DNA from: Sinomonas terrae
GTDB lineage: Bacteria; Actinomycetota; Actinomycetes; Actinomycetales; Micrococcaceae
Direction of reading: 5' to 3'
Assembly (NCBI RefSeq): GCF_022539255.1
Contig: NZ_JAKZBV010000003.1
Location: forward strand, 1-60,402
Length of the DNA: 60,402 nucleotides
Both the position numbers and the translations under genes were made by a program. Below the pieces are notes generated by a model. That model did no database searches. It saw nothing but the letters and a program-made list of their open reading frames with translations, and was not told the origin of the DNA. This document shows, in pieces, positions 43,392-51,888 of the stretch (position 1 is its first letter; every line of letters begins with the position of its first letter).

Positions 43392-45109
43392 AGGAGTGCT
43401 CCTTCAGCCCTGACTTGGACGCGATGTGCCAGCGTCAGGGTGGTGATGGCGTCTTCGGTCTCCTGCCGGATCCGTTGGGCGTCCCAGCCGAGATGGGGCG
43501 CCAGGTTCTCGGCGATCTCCGAGACGAGACGGGCGGTCACGAGGCCGCGGAAGGCCAGGGAGGTGCGGCGGATGAGTACGTCGATCGCGTGTCCGACGTG
43601 CTCGTGCTCGGCCATGTAGGCCAGTTCGCGGGTGCTGAGCTCGTCAGTGCTGGCCAGCGGGCGGTCGTCGCCGGAGGCGAGGTAAGCGGCGACCTCGGCC
43701 GCGCGGGTGCCGTAGCGCTCGAGCAGTACCTCGGCGCGCTCTGGGGCGATGCCGGGGGCGAGATGGGAGGCGATCCAACGGCGCCGAGCGGCCGGGTCAG
43801 CAGGGTAGTCTGTGCCGCCGCCTATGGGGAGTTCTGCGGTGCTCGTGCGCCGCTCCAGGCCCAGCTCGTGCAGTACCTCGTCCGCGAGGTGCTCGGAGAG
43901 CGCCCGGAACGTGGTCCACTTGCCTCCGACAAGGCTCAGCCGTACCGGGCCTCCTGCTGGGGCGTGGCGTTCGATGCGGTAGTCCCGGGAGACGAAGCCG
44001 GGTGCGGCATCGTCGTGGCGCGGGAGCGGCCGGACTCCGGAGAAGGTGTAGACGATCTGCTCCCGCCGGACATCGACGTCGGGGAAGACATGGCGGGTCA
44101 GGTCGAAGAAGTACTGGATCTCGTCCTCGGTGCACACGGGGGCCAGGTCATCTCCGGCGAAGATGTCCGTGGTGCCGACCAGGACGCGGTCCCCGATCGG
44201 GTAGATCAGCACGATACGCCCGTCGCTGTGCTCGAAGAAGATCTCCCGCCCCCCGGCCGCGGCGAGCAGCTCCGGGGAGTCGAGAACGATGTGGGATCCC
44301 TTGGTCCCGCCCATGAAGCGGGTGGGCGACCCCAGGGCCTCGTTGGTCCGGTCGGTCCACGCCCCCGTGGCGTTGACGACGACGTCTGCGTACAGGGTGA
44401 ACTCCTCGCCGGTGAGCTCGTCGTGCAGCTGCACTGCTCCGCTGTCGTCCGTCCCGACTGCGGCGAGGTAGTTGGCGGCCCTCGCCTTCTCTCCTCCGGC
44501 TTTCAGCCCCTCCTGCAGGACGTCGAGGGTGAGCCGCTCGGGATTGTGCACCGAGGCGTCGAAGTACGTGGCGGTGCACTTCAGGTCCGGCCGGAGGCGC
44601 GGGAGTTCGGCCAGGGCCTTCCTCCGGGAGAGGAAGCGGTGCCGTGGGACGGAGCCGCCTTCACGGGAGAACGCGTCGTAGAGGGACAGGCCCGCCTTGA
44701 CCAGCAGCGCTCCCCTGGATCGGGGTTTGCCGGAGCGGTGTGTGAGGAAGCGGCGGGGGGCGTTCAGGATCCCGGAGAACATGCTGAACAGCGGGATGGT
44801 GGTCTGCAGCGGCTTGACGTAGTGCGGTGCGATCCGCAGGAGGCGGTTGCGCTCGACGACGGATTCCCGGACGAGGCGGAACTCGCCGTTCTCCAGGTAG
44901 CGGATGCCGCCGTGGATCATGTGCGAGGACGCCCCGGAGGCCCCTTGGCAGAAGTCTCCCCGCTCGGCGAGGACCACGTCGACGCCCTGCAGGGCCAGGT
45001 CGCGGAAGGTCCCGACGCCGTTGATCCCGCCGCCGATGACGAGGACCTGGGCGCGGGGCCGGCGCCGGATCGACTCGATGCTGGATCGCACGGCAGGGTC
45101 AAGGGGCAT
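43388..45109 (-). CDS. glpD: GlpD-like FAD-dependent polyol/glycerol-3-phosphate dehydrogenase (paralogue 1)
   Basis: A 573-residue flavoprotein, full length for GlpD. The FAD-binding fold opens with QVLVIGGGINGVGTFRDLAL, followed by GASSHMIHGGIRYLE. The DVVVNATGAW segment and the C-terminal DAO_C domain are intact. GlpD enzymes pass electrons from glycerol-3-phosphate to quinones; the erythritol-phosphate enzyme EryB belongs to the same family, so the true substrate may differ. AGGAGG precedes ATG 45109, which overlaps the end of the lipoate gene by 11 bp. It is distinct from the second GlpD-like gene at 47425. Confidence 0.88.
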   Translation of the reverse strand: MPLDPAVRSSIESIRRRPRAQVLVIGGGINGVGTFRDLALQGVDVVLAERGDFCQGASGASSHMIHGGIRYLENGEFRLVRESVVERNRLLRIAPHYVKPLQTTIPLFSMFSGILNAPRRFLTHRSGKPRSRGALLVKAGLSLYDAFSREGGSVPRHRFLSRRKALAELPRLRPDLKCTATYFDASVHNPERLTLDVLQEGLKAGGEKARAANYLAAVGTDDSGAVQLHDELTGEEFTLYADVVVNATGAWTDRTNEALGSPTRFMGGTKGSHIVLDSPELLAAAGGREIFFEHSDGRIVLIYPIGDRVLVGTTDIFAGDDLAPVCTEDEIQYFFDLTRHVFPDVDVRREQIVYTFSGVRPLPRHDDAAPGFVSRDYRIERHAPAGGPVRLSLVGGKWTTFRALSEHLADEVLHELGLERRTSTAELPIGGGTDYPADPAARRRWIASHLAPGIAPERAEVLLERYGTRAAEVAAYLASGDDRPLASTDELSTRELAYMAEHEHVGHAIDVLIRRTSLAFRGLVTARLVSEIAENLAPHLGWDAQRIRQETEDAITTLTLAHRVQVRAEGALL

Positions 45110-45899
45110 TGCGTCCTCCTGAAGCAGCGGCGAGCCGGCCTGCTGCGGGCTCGGCCTCTCGGTAGCGGTCGGGGAAATCGGACGGGAGGGCGGAGTTCGA
45201 TCCCAGGGGGAGGATTCTGGACAGTTCGTCGACGACAGCCTCCCGGAGGTCCCCGACGGTCGCACCGGGGGCCGAGTCGGCTACGCATCCCACGGACTCT
45301 TCCCGGAAGTCCAGGCCGAGCATCCCGTAGGCCTCGCCCAGCACGCTGCGGGCCGGGCTTGCGTCCTCCACCATCACCACGGCGCTGAAGAGGTAGCCGT
45401 GCTTGGTGATCCGCTGGCCGGTTCCGGCCAGCTTGGTCCGCCCGGAGTCGTTGACGCTGAACTCACCGGTGCAGTATTCGCCGGGGACGGGGCCCACCTG
45501 TGCGTCGACTCCGAGGCCCTGCAGGGACCGGGCGAGGGCTTCCCCGAAGAGCCGGAAGCGGTGGCGGATGTGGGATCGGGCCTCGGGGTGGGGTGCCCAC
45601 AGGTGGATGACGAGGTCTCCGGGGCCGTAGACCGCGAGATGCCCCCCGACCGGGCGGATGATCGGCGCGAATCCCTTGGATTCCAGCCACGCCTGGGCAA
45701 CCGGGTGGCCGTCGAGCATGGAGTCCCTCCGGCTGAACGCTGCCGTCGGGGCGGGCCTGGCAACGTTGAGCTCGCCACGTGCGCCCCGGGCGAGGGAGGC
45801 CAGACCGGAATGCACGAGCTCCATGTCCGCCCGGCCTGCCCTTGGACGCCCGTCCTGGACCAGCGCCACCGGGCCGCTCCCGAATGCCTCCTCGCTCAT
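45099..45899 (-). CDS. Lipoate-protein ligase/octanoyltransferase-like protein
   Basis: A 266-residue protein of the biotin/lipoyl ligase fold (LplA/LipM group). The substrate-binding segment is IIRPVGGHLAVYGPGDLVIHLW and the catalytic-lysine region is RTKLAGTGQRITKHGYLFSA. It should attach lipoate or octanoate to lipoyl domains, and with LipA downstream would make a complete local lipoylation route. The ATG overlaps the glpK-like stop (ATGA). Ligase versus octanoyltransferase activity cannot be told: the conserved cysteine of LipM was not firmly placed (one candidate is in GEYCTGEFSVND). Confidence 0.85.
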   Translation of the reverse strand: MSEEAFGSGPVALVQDGRPRAGRADMELVHSGLASLARGARGELNVARPAPTAAFSRRDSMLDGHPVAQAWLESKGFAPIIRPVGGHLAVYGPGDLVIHLWAPHPEARSHIRHRFRLFGEALARSLQGLGVDAQVGPVPGEYCTGEFSVNDSGRTKLAGTGQRITKHGYLFSAVVMVEDASPARSVLGEAYGMLGLDFREESVGCVADSAPGATVGDLREAVVDELSRILPLGSNSALPSDFPDRYREAEPAAGRLAAASGGRNAP

Positions 45900-47428
45900 G
45901 CTCCTGGACCCTTGGCCCTGGCCGCCGGGACCCCGGCGGGCTTCCCGGTCACGGTCGAGACGGCCTCGCGCCACCCGCCGTACAGTTCCTCTCGGCGGTC
46001 CTCTGCCATCGTTGGCTCGAAAACCTTCTCGGCCTGCCACCCTGCGCCCAGGTCGTCCCGGTCCCAGCGGCCGACGCCCATGCCGGCCAGATGGGCGATG
46101 CCCAGGGCCGTGCGCTCGAGTTCGGCCGGGCGATGGACGGGAATGCCGAGGATGTCCGCCTGGAACTGGCACAGGAGGTCGCTGCGGGCGGCGCCTCCGT
46201 CCACTTTGAGCTCGGGGACGGGGAATCCTGCCGCGCAGAGGACGTCGATGTTGTCACGGGTCTGGTAGGCCATCGCCTCCACCCCGGCGCGGACGATGTG
46301 CTCGGCACCGCTTTCAAGGGTCAGGCCGACGATGCTCGCCCTCGCATCGCGCGACCAGTGCGGAGCGCAGAGGCCGGCGAAGGCGGGGATGACGTAGACC
46401 CCGGCCGTGTCCGGCACCCGCTGGGCGATCTCCTGGATGTCGTCTTCGGGCCTGAGGATCCCGAGCCGTTCGCGCATCCACTGGAGCGTCTGCCCGCAGT
46501 GGAAGACGACGCCTTCTATCTCGTACGCCGTCGCCCCGTCCGCAGTCCAGCCGACGCTAGCGGTCAGCCCGTCGAGGACGGAGGGCGTGGGTCCGCTGTT
46601 GGCGGTGAGGACCCCGGCGGTTCCATAGGTGTTCTTCACGGATCCGGCCTCGAAGCAGGCCTGCCCGAACATCCCGGCCTGCTGGTCGCCCATGATCGCC
46701 ATGACAGGCACGCTGGCGCTGCCTGGGAGCCCGATGTCCGCCGGTCGGAGCTCGCCGAAGTGGGAGTCTGAGGACAGGGCAGGAGGCAGCAGGCGGTGGG
46801 GGATCGCGCAGGCCTCGGTGAGCTTTTCGTCCCAGTCCAGGGTCTCGAGCGAGAACAGGGCGGTGCGAGATGCCTCGCTGTGGTCCGTGAAATGCGACCT
46901 GCCCCCGGTCAGCTGCCACAGCAGCCAGGTGTCCACGGTGCCGGCCGCGAGCTCGCCGCGCTCGGAGCGCTCCCTGACACCGGGGACGTTCTCGAGGATC
47001 CAGGCCAGCTTCGCTGCCGTGAAGAACGAATCGTTGAACAGGCCGGTCCTGGCCCTGAATTCGGTGTCGAGCCCGTCGAGGCGCCACCGCTGGACGATCT
47101 GGTCGGTCTGCTTGGACATCCACATCAGGGCCGGGTGGACGGGCTCCCCGGTGCGCCGGTCCCAGACGAGGCAGGTCTCGCGGTGGGTGGTGATGCCGAT
47201 CGCGGCGATGTCGTCGGTGGTGGCGCCGGCCTTGGCCATGGCGGTCTCCATGCTCGCCCGCTGCGCGTTCCACAGTGCGAGGGGATCGAGCTCGACCCAC
47301 CGGGGTCTGGGGAAGGTCGGGGCGAGAGGGTTGCGTGCTTCCGAGACGATGGCCCCGTCGGGGTCCACCAGCACGGCGCGCGCGCTGGTGGACCCTTCGT
47401 CGAGGGCCATGACATAGCGGGCGGTCAT
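45896..47428 (-). CDS. glpK: GlpK-like polyol kinase
   Basis: A 510-residue FGGY kinase closest to glycerol kinase: MALDEGSTSARAVLV, GITTHRET, GDQQAGMFGQ and KNTYGTAGVL. Arg and Glu of the glycerol site (HRET), the Trp of LMW and the Asp of GDQQ are kept. The tyrosine that in the Escherichia coli enzyme contacts glycerol (DPYFSGTK) is phenylalanine here (NDSFFTAAK), and the WQCRRT loop is replaced by WMSKQT. The substrate may therefore be a related polyol rather than glycerol. Its ATG overlaps the GlpD paralogue stop (ATGA). Confidence 0.85.
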   Translation of the reverse strand: MTARYVMALDEGSTSARAVLVDPDGAIVSEARNPLAPTFPRPRWVELDPLALWNAQRASMETAMAKAGATTDDIAAIGITTHRETCLVWDRRTGEPVHPALMWMSKQTDQIVQRWRLDGLDTEFRARTGLFNDSFFTAAKLAWILENVPGVRERSERGELAAGTVDTWLLWQLTGGRSHFTDHSEASRTALFSLETLDWDEKLTEACAIPHRLLPPALSSDSHFGELRPADIGLPGSASVPVMAIMGDQQAGMFGQACFEAGSVKNTYGTAGVLTANSGPTPSVLDGLTASVGWTADGATAYEIEGVVFHCGQTLQWMRERLGILRPEDDIQEIAQRVPDTAGVYVIPAFAGLCAPHWSRDARASIVGLTLESGAEHIVRAGVEAMAYQTRDNIDVLCAAGFPVPELKVDGGAARSDLLCQFQADILGIPVHRPAELERTALGIAHLAGMGVGRWDRDDLGAGWQAEKVFEPTMAEDRREELYGGWREAVSTVTGKPAGVPAARAKGPGA

Positions 47429-49065
47429 TGCTGCGAGCCTTCGAGGGAATCGCTCCTGGATGCCTCGGCGCGGCCGGGGACCGCGAGCCGGGTGAGCCAT
47501 TCGCGGTACTCGGCGACCTCCGATGCCTGCCGTTGCCTGTCCCACCCCATCCTGGCGCCCAGGATCTCTGCGGCGGCTTCGGCGATCTGGTCGCCGTGGT
47601 CGGGTTCGAAGGCCAGCAGCATCCGACGGGCGAGCACGTCCGTGAGTGTCCTGGCGAACTCGTGTCGGACGGCGAAGACCAGCTCGGCCCTTATTGCCCC
47701 GGTCCTCGGGTGCAGGACCTCTGCCAGGGCGGGGTCGTCGTCGGCTTCGGCCACGACATCCAGGGCCCGGCTGCCGTACAGGGCGAGGAGGCGCCCGACC
47801 GTCTTGGCAGACAGGCCGCGTCCGAGGAGGTGGGTGCGGGCCCCCTCGGCGTCGCCGGCCGCACCGGGAAGGGGCAGGCTCGAGGTGACGCACTTGGGGC
47901 TCTTCCGGCCCAGTCGCCTGAAGACATCGTCGACGGCGTCCTCGGCGAGCTGGCGGTAGGTCGTGAGCTTTCCCCCGACGACGGTGACGAGCCCGGGCAG
48001 ATCGGGGGCGTGGTCGTGGAGGACGTGGCTGCGGGGGACCTCCCACTCCTCCACGTCGGGGGCGTAGGGCAGGGGACGGACGCCCGAGTAGGTGAACAGC
48101 ACATCCTCTGGCCCCAGGTGCGCTTGGGGGATCAGCTCGTTGACTTCGGCCAGCAGGTACTCCATCTCCTCCACGTCGCACCTGGCCTCCCCTGGGTCCT
48201 CGTCGAAGCGGAGGTCTGTGGTGCCGATGAGGTAGCGGCCCATCCAAGGGATCACGAGGACGAGCCGGCCGTCCTTCTTCGACTCGTAGTAGACGACGTC
48301 CGCGGGTGCGCCCGGGAAGGGCTCCACGACGAGGTGGCTGCCCTTCGTCCCTCCGTTGAGGCGAGGCTGGGGGGGAGCGCCGCGACGGAACACGCGGTCG
48401 ATCCAGGGGCCGGCTACGTTGAGGACGACCGGCGCGTGGACATCGTGCACTTCTCCGGTGAGCATGTCGCGGAACCGGACTCCGGCGACGCGTCCGCCGC
48501 TGAGGATGGGCTCTTCGACCCGTGCCTTGGTCCTGATCACCGCTCCTGCCCCCGCGGCGGCCACGGCCACCTCGGTGCACAGCCTCTCGGCGTACTCGAC
48601 CTGCCCGTCGGTGAACACGACGGACCCGCGCAGTCCCGAGGGGGCGATCCCGGGGAACCGGCGAAGGGTCCCCTCCTCGCTCAGCACCTCGTGGCCCTGG
48701 GTCTTCTTGTCGAAGGAGAGGGCGTCGTAGACGAGCATCCCGATCCGGATCAGCCACGCGGGGCGGCGGCTGTGGGAGTACATTGGCATGATGAGCCGCA
48801 GCGGCTTGACCAGGTGCGGGGCGAGGCGGAAGAGGCGTTCGCGTTCGCGCAGCGACTCGCGCACCAGGGCGAAGTCGCGATGCTCCAGATAGCGCAGGCC
48901 CCCATGGACCAGCCGTCCGGACCAGGCCGAGACGCCGCTGCAGATGTCGTCCTGTTCCAGCAGGATGGCCCGGAGTCCCCGGACTGCCGCGTCCCGGGCG
49001 ATTCCGAGTCCGTTGATGCCAGCCCCGATGACGATGAGGTCGTAGGGTGTACTCGGCTCCTCCAT
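47425..49065 (-). CDS. glpD: GlpD-like FAD-dependent polyol/glycerol-3-phosphate dehydrogenase (paralogue 2)
   Basis: A 546-residue flavoprotein. The FAD motif is DLIVIGAGINGLGIARDAAV near residue 10, followed by SAWSGRLVHGGLRYLEH; VVLNVAGPWIDR and the C-terminal domain are typical. First gene of the leftward glp-like operon. ATG 49065 is used because GGGAGGG precedes it; an in-frame ATG at 49083 has no ribosome site. The two GlpD-like enzymes in one operon differ clearly along their length, so they probably act on different polyol phosphates or enantiomers rather than being a recent duplication. Confidence 0.88.
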   Translation of the reverse strand: MEEPSTPYDLIVIGAGINGLGIARDAAVRGLRAILLEQDDICSGVSAWSGRLVHGGLRYLEHRDFALVRESLRERERLFRLAPHLVKPLRLIMPMYSHSRRPAWLIRIGMLVYDALSFDKKTQGHEVLSEEGTLRRFPGIAPSGLRGSVVFTDGQVEYAERLCTEVAVAAAGAGAVIRTKARVEEPILSGGRVAGVRFRDMLTGEVHDVHAPVVLNVAGPWIDRVFRRGAPPQPRLNGGTKGSHLVVEPFPGAPADVVYYESKKDGRLVLVIPWMGRYLIGTTDLRFDEDPGEARCDVEEMEYLLAEVNELIPQAHLGPEDVLFTYSGVRPLPYAPDVEEWEVPRSHVLHDHAPDLPGLVTVVGGKLTTYRQLAEDAVDDVFRRLGRKSPKCVTSSLPLPGAAGDAEGARTHLLGRGLSAKTVGRLLALYGSRALDVVAEADDDPALAEVLHPRTGAIRAELVFAVRHEFARTLTDVLARRMLLAFEPDHGDQIAEAAAEILGARMGWDRQRQASEVAEYREWLTRLAVPGRAEASRSDSLEGSQQ

Positions 49066-49257
49066 TGGCGGCTTCCCTCCCATGGGAACATGCTCTAGAA
49101 TAAATATTTGTGCATCGCATGGACATTTATGAGTCTCAGGGGAGGCAGGGTTCCTGTCAAGACCCGCCGAGCCCAGCTCCAGTCCCGCCTGCCCCATAAC
49201 CCCCCAGGACCACCCTCCGCCGAGCCGGAGCCCGAGCAGTGCAAGGAGCTGATCCAG
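49066..49257. promoter_or_regulatory. Divergent promoter region between the glp-like operon and the SorC regulator
   Basis: Contains the AT-rich motif TAGAATAAATATTTG (49096-49110). TAAATATTTG matches TAAATATTCG at 2184-2193 in nine of ten bases, and TAGAATAAAT recurs exactly at 2208-2217 (minus strand). Position between the regulator and its nearest operon makes it the prime candidate SorC operator. If the regulator starts at ATG 49258, the whole region is untranslated; an earlier ATG at 49129 would shorten it. Confidence 0.55.
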
Positions 49258-50262
49258 ATGGCCGATGTCGACACCCAGCGGCTGATGATCAAGGTGGCGC
49301 GGCTGTACCATACGCACGGCATGCGCCAGACGGACATCGCCAAGCGGCTGCAGATCTCCCAGTCCCGCGTCTCCAGGCTCCTGGCCCAGGCAGAGGAGGC
49401 GTCGATCGTCCGCACGGTCGTGGCCGTGCCGCAGCACATCCACGCCGAGCTCGAGGAGCAGATCGAGGCCCGCTACGGGCTCAGCGAGGTCCACGTCGTC
49501 GACGCGGTCAGCCGCGACGAGGCCGAGCTGACCAAGGACCTCGCCCACACGATGGCGTACCTGCTCTACGATCTGGCCTTCGAGGTCCGCACGATCGCCT
49601 TCACCTCCTGGAGCAGGACGCTCAGGCTCATGGTCGAGGCACTCCTGCCGTTGCGCACCAAGTGCGAGAACGTCGTCGAGACCCTCGGCGACCTCGGCCC
49701 CCCCGACCTGCAGCATGACTCGGCGCGCTCGACCCAGCAGTTCGCCTCGCTCACGAGTGGGCAGCCGGTCTTCCTGCGCACTCCGGGAGTCGTCCCGACT
49801 GTCGAGATCAAGGAGCTCCTCCTTGACAGGGACCCCTACGCGCGCCGCGCGCTCGAGATGCTGGACTCGGTCGACCTCGCCCTTGTCGGCATCGCAGCGG
49901 CCGAGATGGATCCCCAGCTGGGGTCCGGGGAGAACTTCTTCACGGACGAGCAGTACGCGCGCGTCCGCGAGCTCGGCGCCGTGGGCGAAGTCTGCCTGCA
50001 CTTCCTCGACGCCGACGGGAACCCGATCGAATCCGGGCTCGAGGACCTGGTTGTCGGAATCACCCTCGACCAGCTGCGGAACGCACGCCACCGCTGGGCC
50101 GTGGCAGGGGGCGAGAGGAAGCACGAAGCCATCCGGGCGGCCCTGCGGGGCGGCTGGGTGGACACCCTCGTCACAGACTCCGCCACCGCGGAGTTCCTGT
50201 TGGCCGAGCGGCAGCCCAGCTCCGAGCGGCCGACTGCGCCGACGGCTCTGGCCGGAAGCTGA
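49258..50262 (+). CDS. SorC/DeoR-family sugar-responsive transcriptional regulator
   Basis: A 334-residue regulator. Residues 5-55 hold the SorC helix-turn-helix (LMIKVARLYHTHGMRQTDIA, then RLQISQSRVSRLLAQAEE). The remainder is the SorC sugar-phosphate-binding domain (AFEVRTIAFTSWSRTLRLMV; VDLALVGIAAAEMD). Such proteins bind DNA as tetramers and respond to phosphorylated sugars or polyols. ATG 49258 is chosen because the family N-terminus begins there and AAGGAG lies nine bases ahead; ATG 49129 is an alternative. It is divergent from the glp-like operon and likely controls that and neighbouring transcripts. Confidence 0.87.
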   Translation: MADVDTQRLMIKVARLYHTHGMRQTDIAKRLQISQSRVSRLLAQAEEASIVRTVVAVPQHIHAELEEQIEARYGLSEVHVVDAVSRDEAELTKDLAHTMAYLLYDLAFEVRTIAFTSWSRTLRLMVEALLPLRTKCENVVETLGDLGPPDLQHDSARSTQQFASLTSGQPVFLRTPGVVPTVEIKELLLDRDPYARRALEMLDSVDLALVGIAAAEMDPQLGSGENFFTDEQYARVRELGAVGEVCLHFLDADGNPIESGLEDLVVGITLDQLRNARHRWAVAGGERKHEAIRAALRGGWVDTLVTDSATAEFLLAERQPSSERPTAPTALAGS

Positions 50263-50454
50263 GCCCGAGCCCATATCGTCATTCAAGCCGCGGTGCCAGG
50301 TGCCAGAAGAGGCGCGGCCCTCAGGCGGGACCGCGACGGCCGCCTGCCGGGCGCCATCGGCTGTGACTCTTGACACACGCCGCCCGGCCACTTCATCCTG
50401 TGAATGGTTATCCGAATTCCAGATATTTATTTTCTGCTACCGAGGAGGCTGGGC
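50263..50454 (+). promoter_or_regulatory. Promoter of the epoxide hydrolase gene with candidate operator
   Basis: CTTGACAC (50369-50376) gives a consensus TTGACA -35 box. About 45 bp downstream lies CAGATATTTATT (50420-50431), which on the minus strand reads TAAATATCTG, one or two bases from the motif at 49101-49110. The same pair, at nearly the same distance, occurs before the second importer operon. A GAGGAGG ribosome site precedes ATG 50455. Confidence 0.6.
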
Positions 50455-51699
50455 ATGGCGGCGCACAGAGAAGGCGAGGTCCGCCCGTTCACCATCGCGA
50501 TTCCCGACGACGACCTCGAGGACATGAACGAGCGGCTGCGCCGCACCCGGTTCCCCGAGGACTTCGCAAACGAGGACTGGCGCTACGGGTACAACGGCGC
50601 ATACCACAAGCAGCTCGTGGACTACTGGATCGAAGAATACGACTGGAGGGACGTCGAGCGGCGCATGAACGAGCTGCCGCACTTCAGGACCGACCTGATG
50701 GGAGTCCCGCTCCACTTCATCCACGTGAAGGGCAAGGGCCCCGCCCCGATGCCCCTGCTGATCCACCACGGCTGGCCGTGGACCTTCTGGGACCTGCGCA
50801 AGGTCATCGGCCCCCTCTCGGATCCGGCGAGCTACGGAGGCGACCCGGCCGACTCGTTCGACGTCGTCCTGATCTCGCTCCCGGGCTACGGCTTCTCCTC
50901 GCCTTTGAAGGAGCCCGGATGGAACTTCTGGCGCACGGCCGACCTCGAGAACGCCCTCATGAAGGACGTCCTCGGGTATGAGAAGTACGCCACGGCCGGG
51001 GGCGACTGGGGTGCGCTGATAGCGCAGCAGCACGGGCACAAGTACGAGAAGGACGTCTACGGCGTCTATACGCACTTCCCCGCCCAGATGAGCCACTACC
51101 TCGCCGACCACCCTGACGCCCCCCCTGGGGTGAAGTTCGACCCGGTCCTGGGCCTGCCCGACGCGAGCGAATACGACGACGCAGAAGAGAAGGGCTGGTT
51201 CGACCGCGGAAGGCTCTTCGTGCAGAAGGAGAGCGGGTACGGCGAGATCCAGCTGACCAAACCGCAGACCCTGGCCGCCCTGGTCGCCGACTCGCCCGCC
51301 GGGCAGCTGGCATGGATCACCGAGAAGCGCTACTTCTGGGGCCTCGAGGAGCGCGGCGTCGGAACCGAGGCCTTCGAGAGGGTCTGGCCCAAGGAGGACC
51401 TCGTCACCACCGCCGCCGTCTACTTCCTCACCAACACCGGAGGGACATCCTCCCGCTACTACTGGGAATGCCGGGGCAACCCCTGGCGCCCGAGCCACGA
51501 AGGCTTCCCCGTGGTCGGGGTGCCCACGGCCGTCAGCATCTACCCGGGCGAGATCTACAAGCCCCCACGGAGCTGGACCGAGAAGTACTTCAACCTCCAG
51601 CAGTACCGGGTGCACGAGGAGGGCGGCCACTTCGCCCCCCTCGAGGTCCCCGAAACCTACGTCGACGACGTCCGCACCTTCTTCCGCAGCTTCCGCTGA
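50455..51699 (+). CDS. Epoxide hydrolase, alpha/beta-hydrolase fold (EHN type)
   Basis: A 414-residue epoxide hydrolase. It starts with the EHN domain (FTIAIPDDDLEDMNERLRRT). The oxyanion-hole HGWPWTFWD, nucleophile elbow GGDWGALIAQ (Asp) and late histidine EGGHFAPLE make a complete catalytic set. Such enzymes open epoxides to diols. It has its own promoter and lies between the SorC gene and the second importer, so a substrate with an epoxide, or a sugar-like mimic, may feed the pathway. The family also includes members of unproven substrate. Confident on the fold, less on the reaction. Confidence 0.85.
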   Translation: MAAHREGEVRPFTIAIPDDDLEDMNERLRRTRFPEDFANEDWRYGYNGAYHKQLVDYWIEEYDWRDVERRMNELPHFRTDLMGVPLHFIHVKGKGPAPMPLLIHHGWPWTFWDLRKVIGPLSDPASYGGDPADSFDVVLISLPGYGFSSPLKEPGWNFWRTADLENALMKDVLGYEKYATAGGDWGALIAQQHGHKYEKDVYGVYTHFPAQMSHYLADHPDAPPGVKFDPVLGLPDASEYDDAEEKGWFDRGRLFVQKESGYGEIQLTKPQTLAALVADSPAGQLAWITEKRYFWGLEERGVGTEAFERVWPKEDLVTTAAVYFLTNTGGTSSRYYWECRGNPWRPSHEGFPVVGVPTAVSIYPGEIYKPPRSWTEKYFNLQQYRVHEEGGHFAPLEVPETYVDDVRTFFRSFR

Positions 51700-51782
51700 C
51701 CCCGTCCGAAGGGGAGGAGCACGCCCTCGCAGGCTCCTCCCCTTCTGCGCGCCCGGCCTCTGTGACGCGGACCTGGCCGTCC

Positions 51783-51849
51783 CTTGACACCCGACGTGAC
51801 GCGGCGCACACTCGAAGCATTCAAATGCGGAGTATGAATATATATCTTC
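51783..51849 (+). promoter_or_regulatory. Promoter of the second importer operon with candidate operator
   Basis: CTTGACAC (51783-51790) repeats the -35 sequence of the epoxide hydrolase promoter. TATATATCTT (51839-51848) lies at nearly the same distance downstream and matches the TAAATATCTG motif in eight of ten bases. This supports coregulation of the two transcripts. Confidence 0.55.
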
Positions 51850-51888
51850 TCCGTATACCCAAGGGCCTCTTTCACGAAGGAGTCACTG

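Noticed and set aside
45896..49126. A 1076-codon frame suggesting a fusion upstream of GlpK
   Set aside because: The extra N-terminal part is the shifted frame of the GlpD-like gene. The real kinase starts at 47428 in an ATGA overlap.
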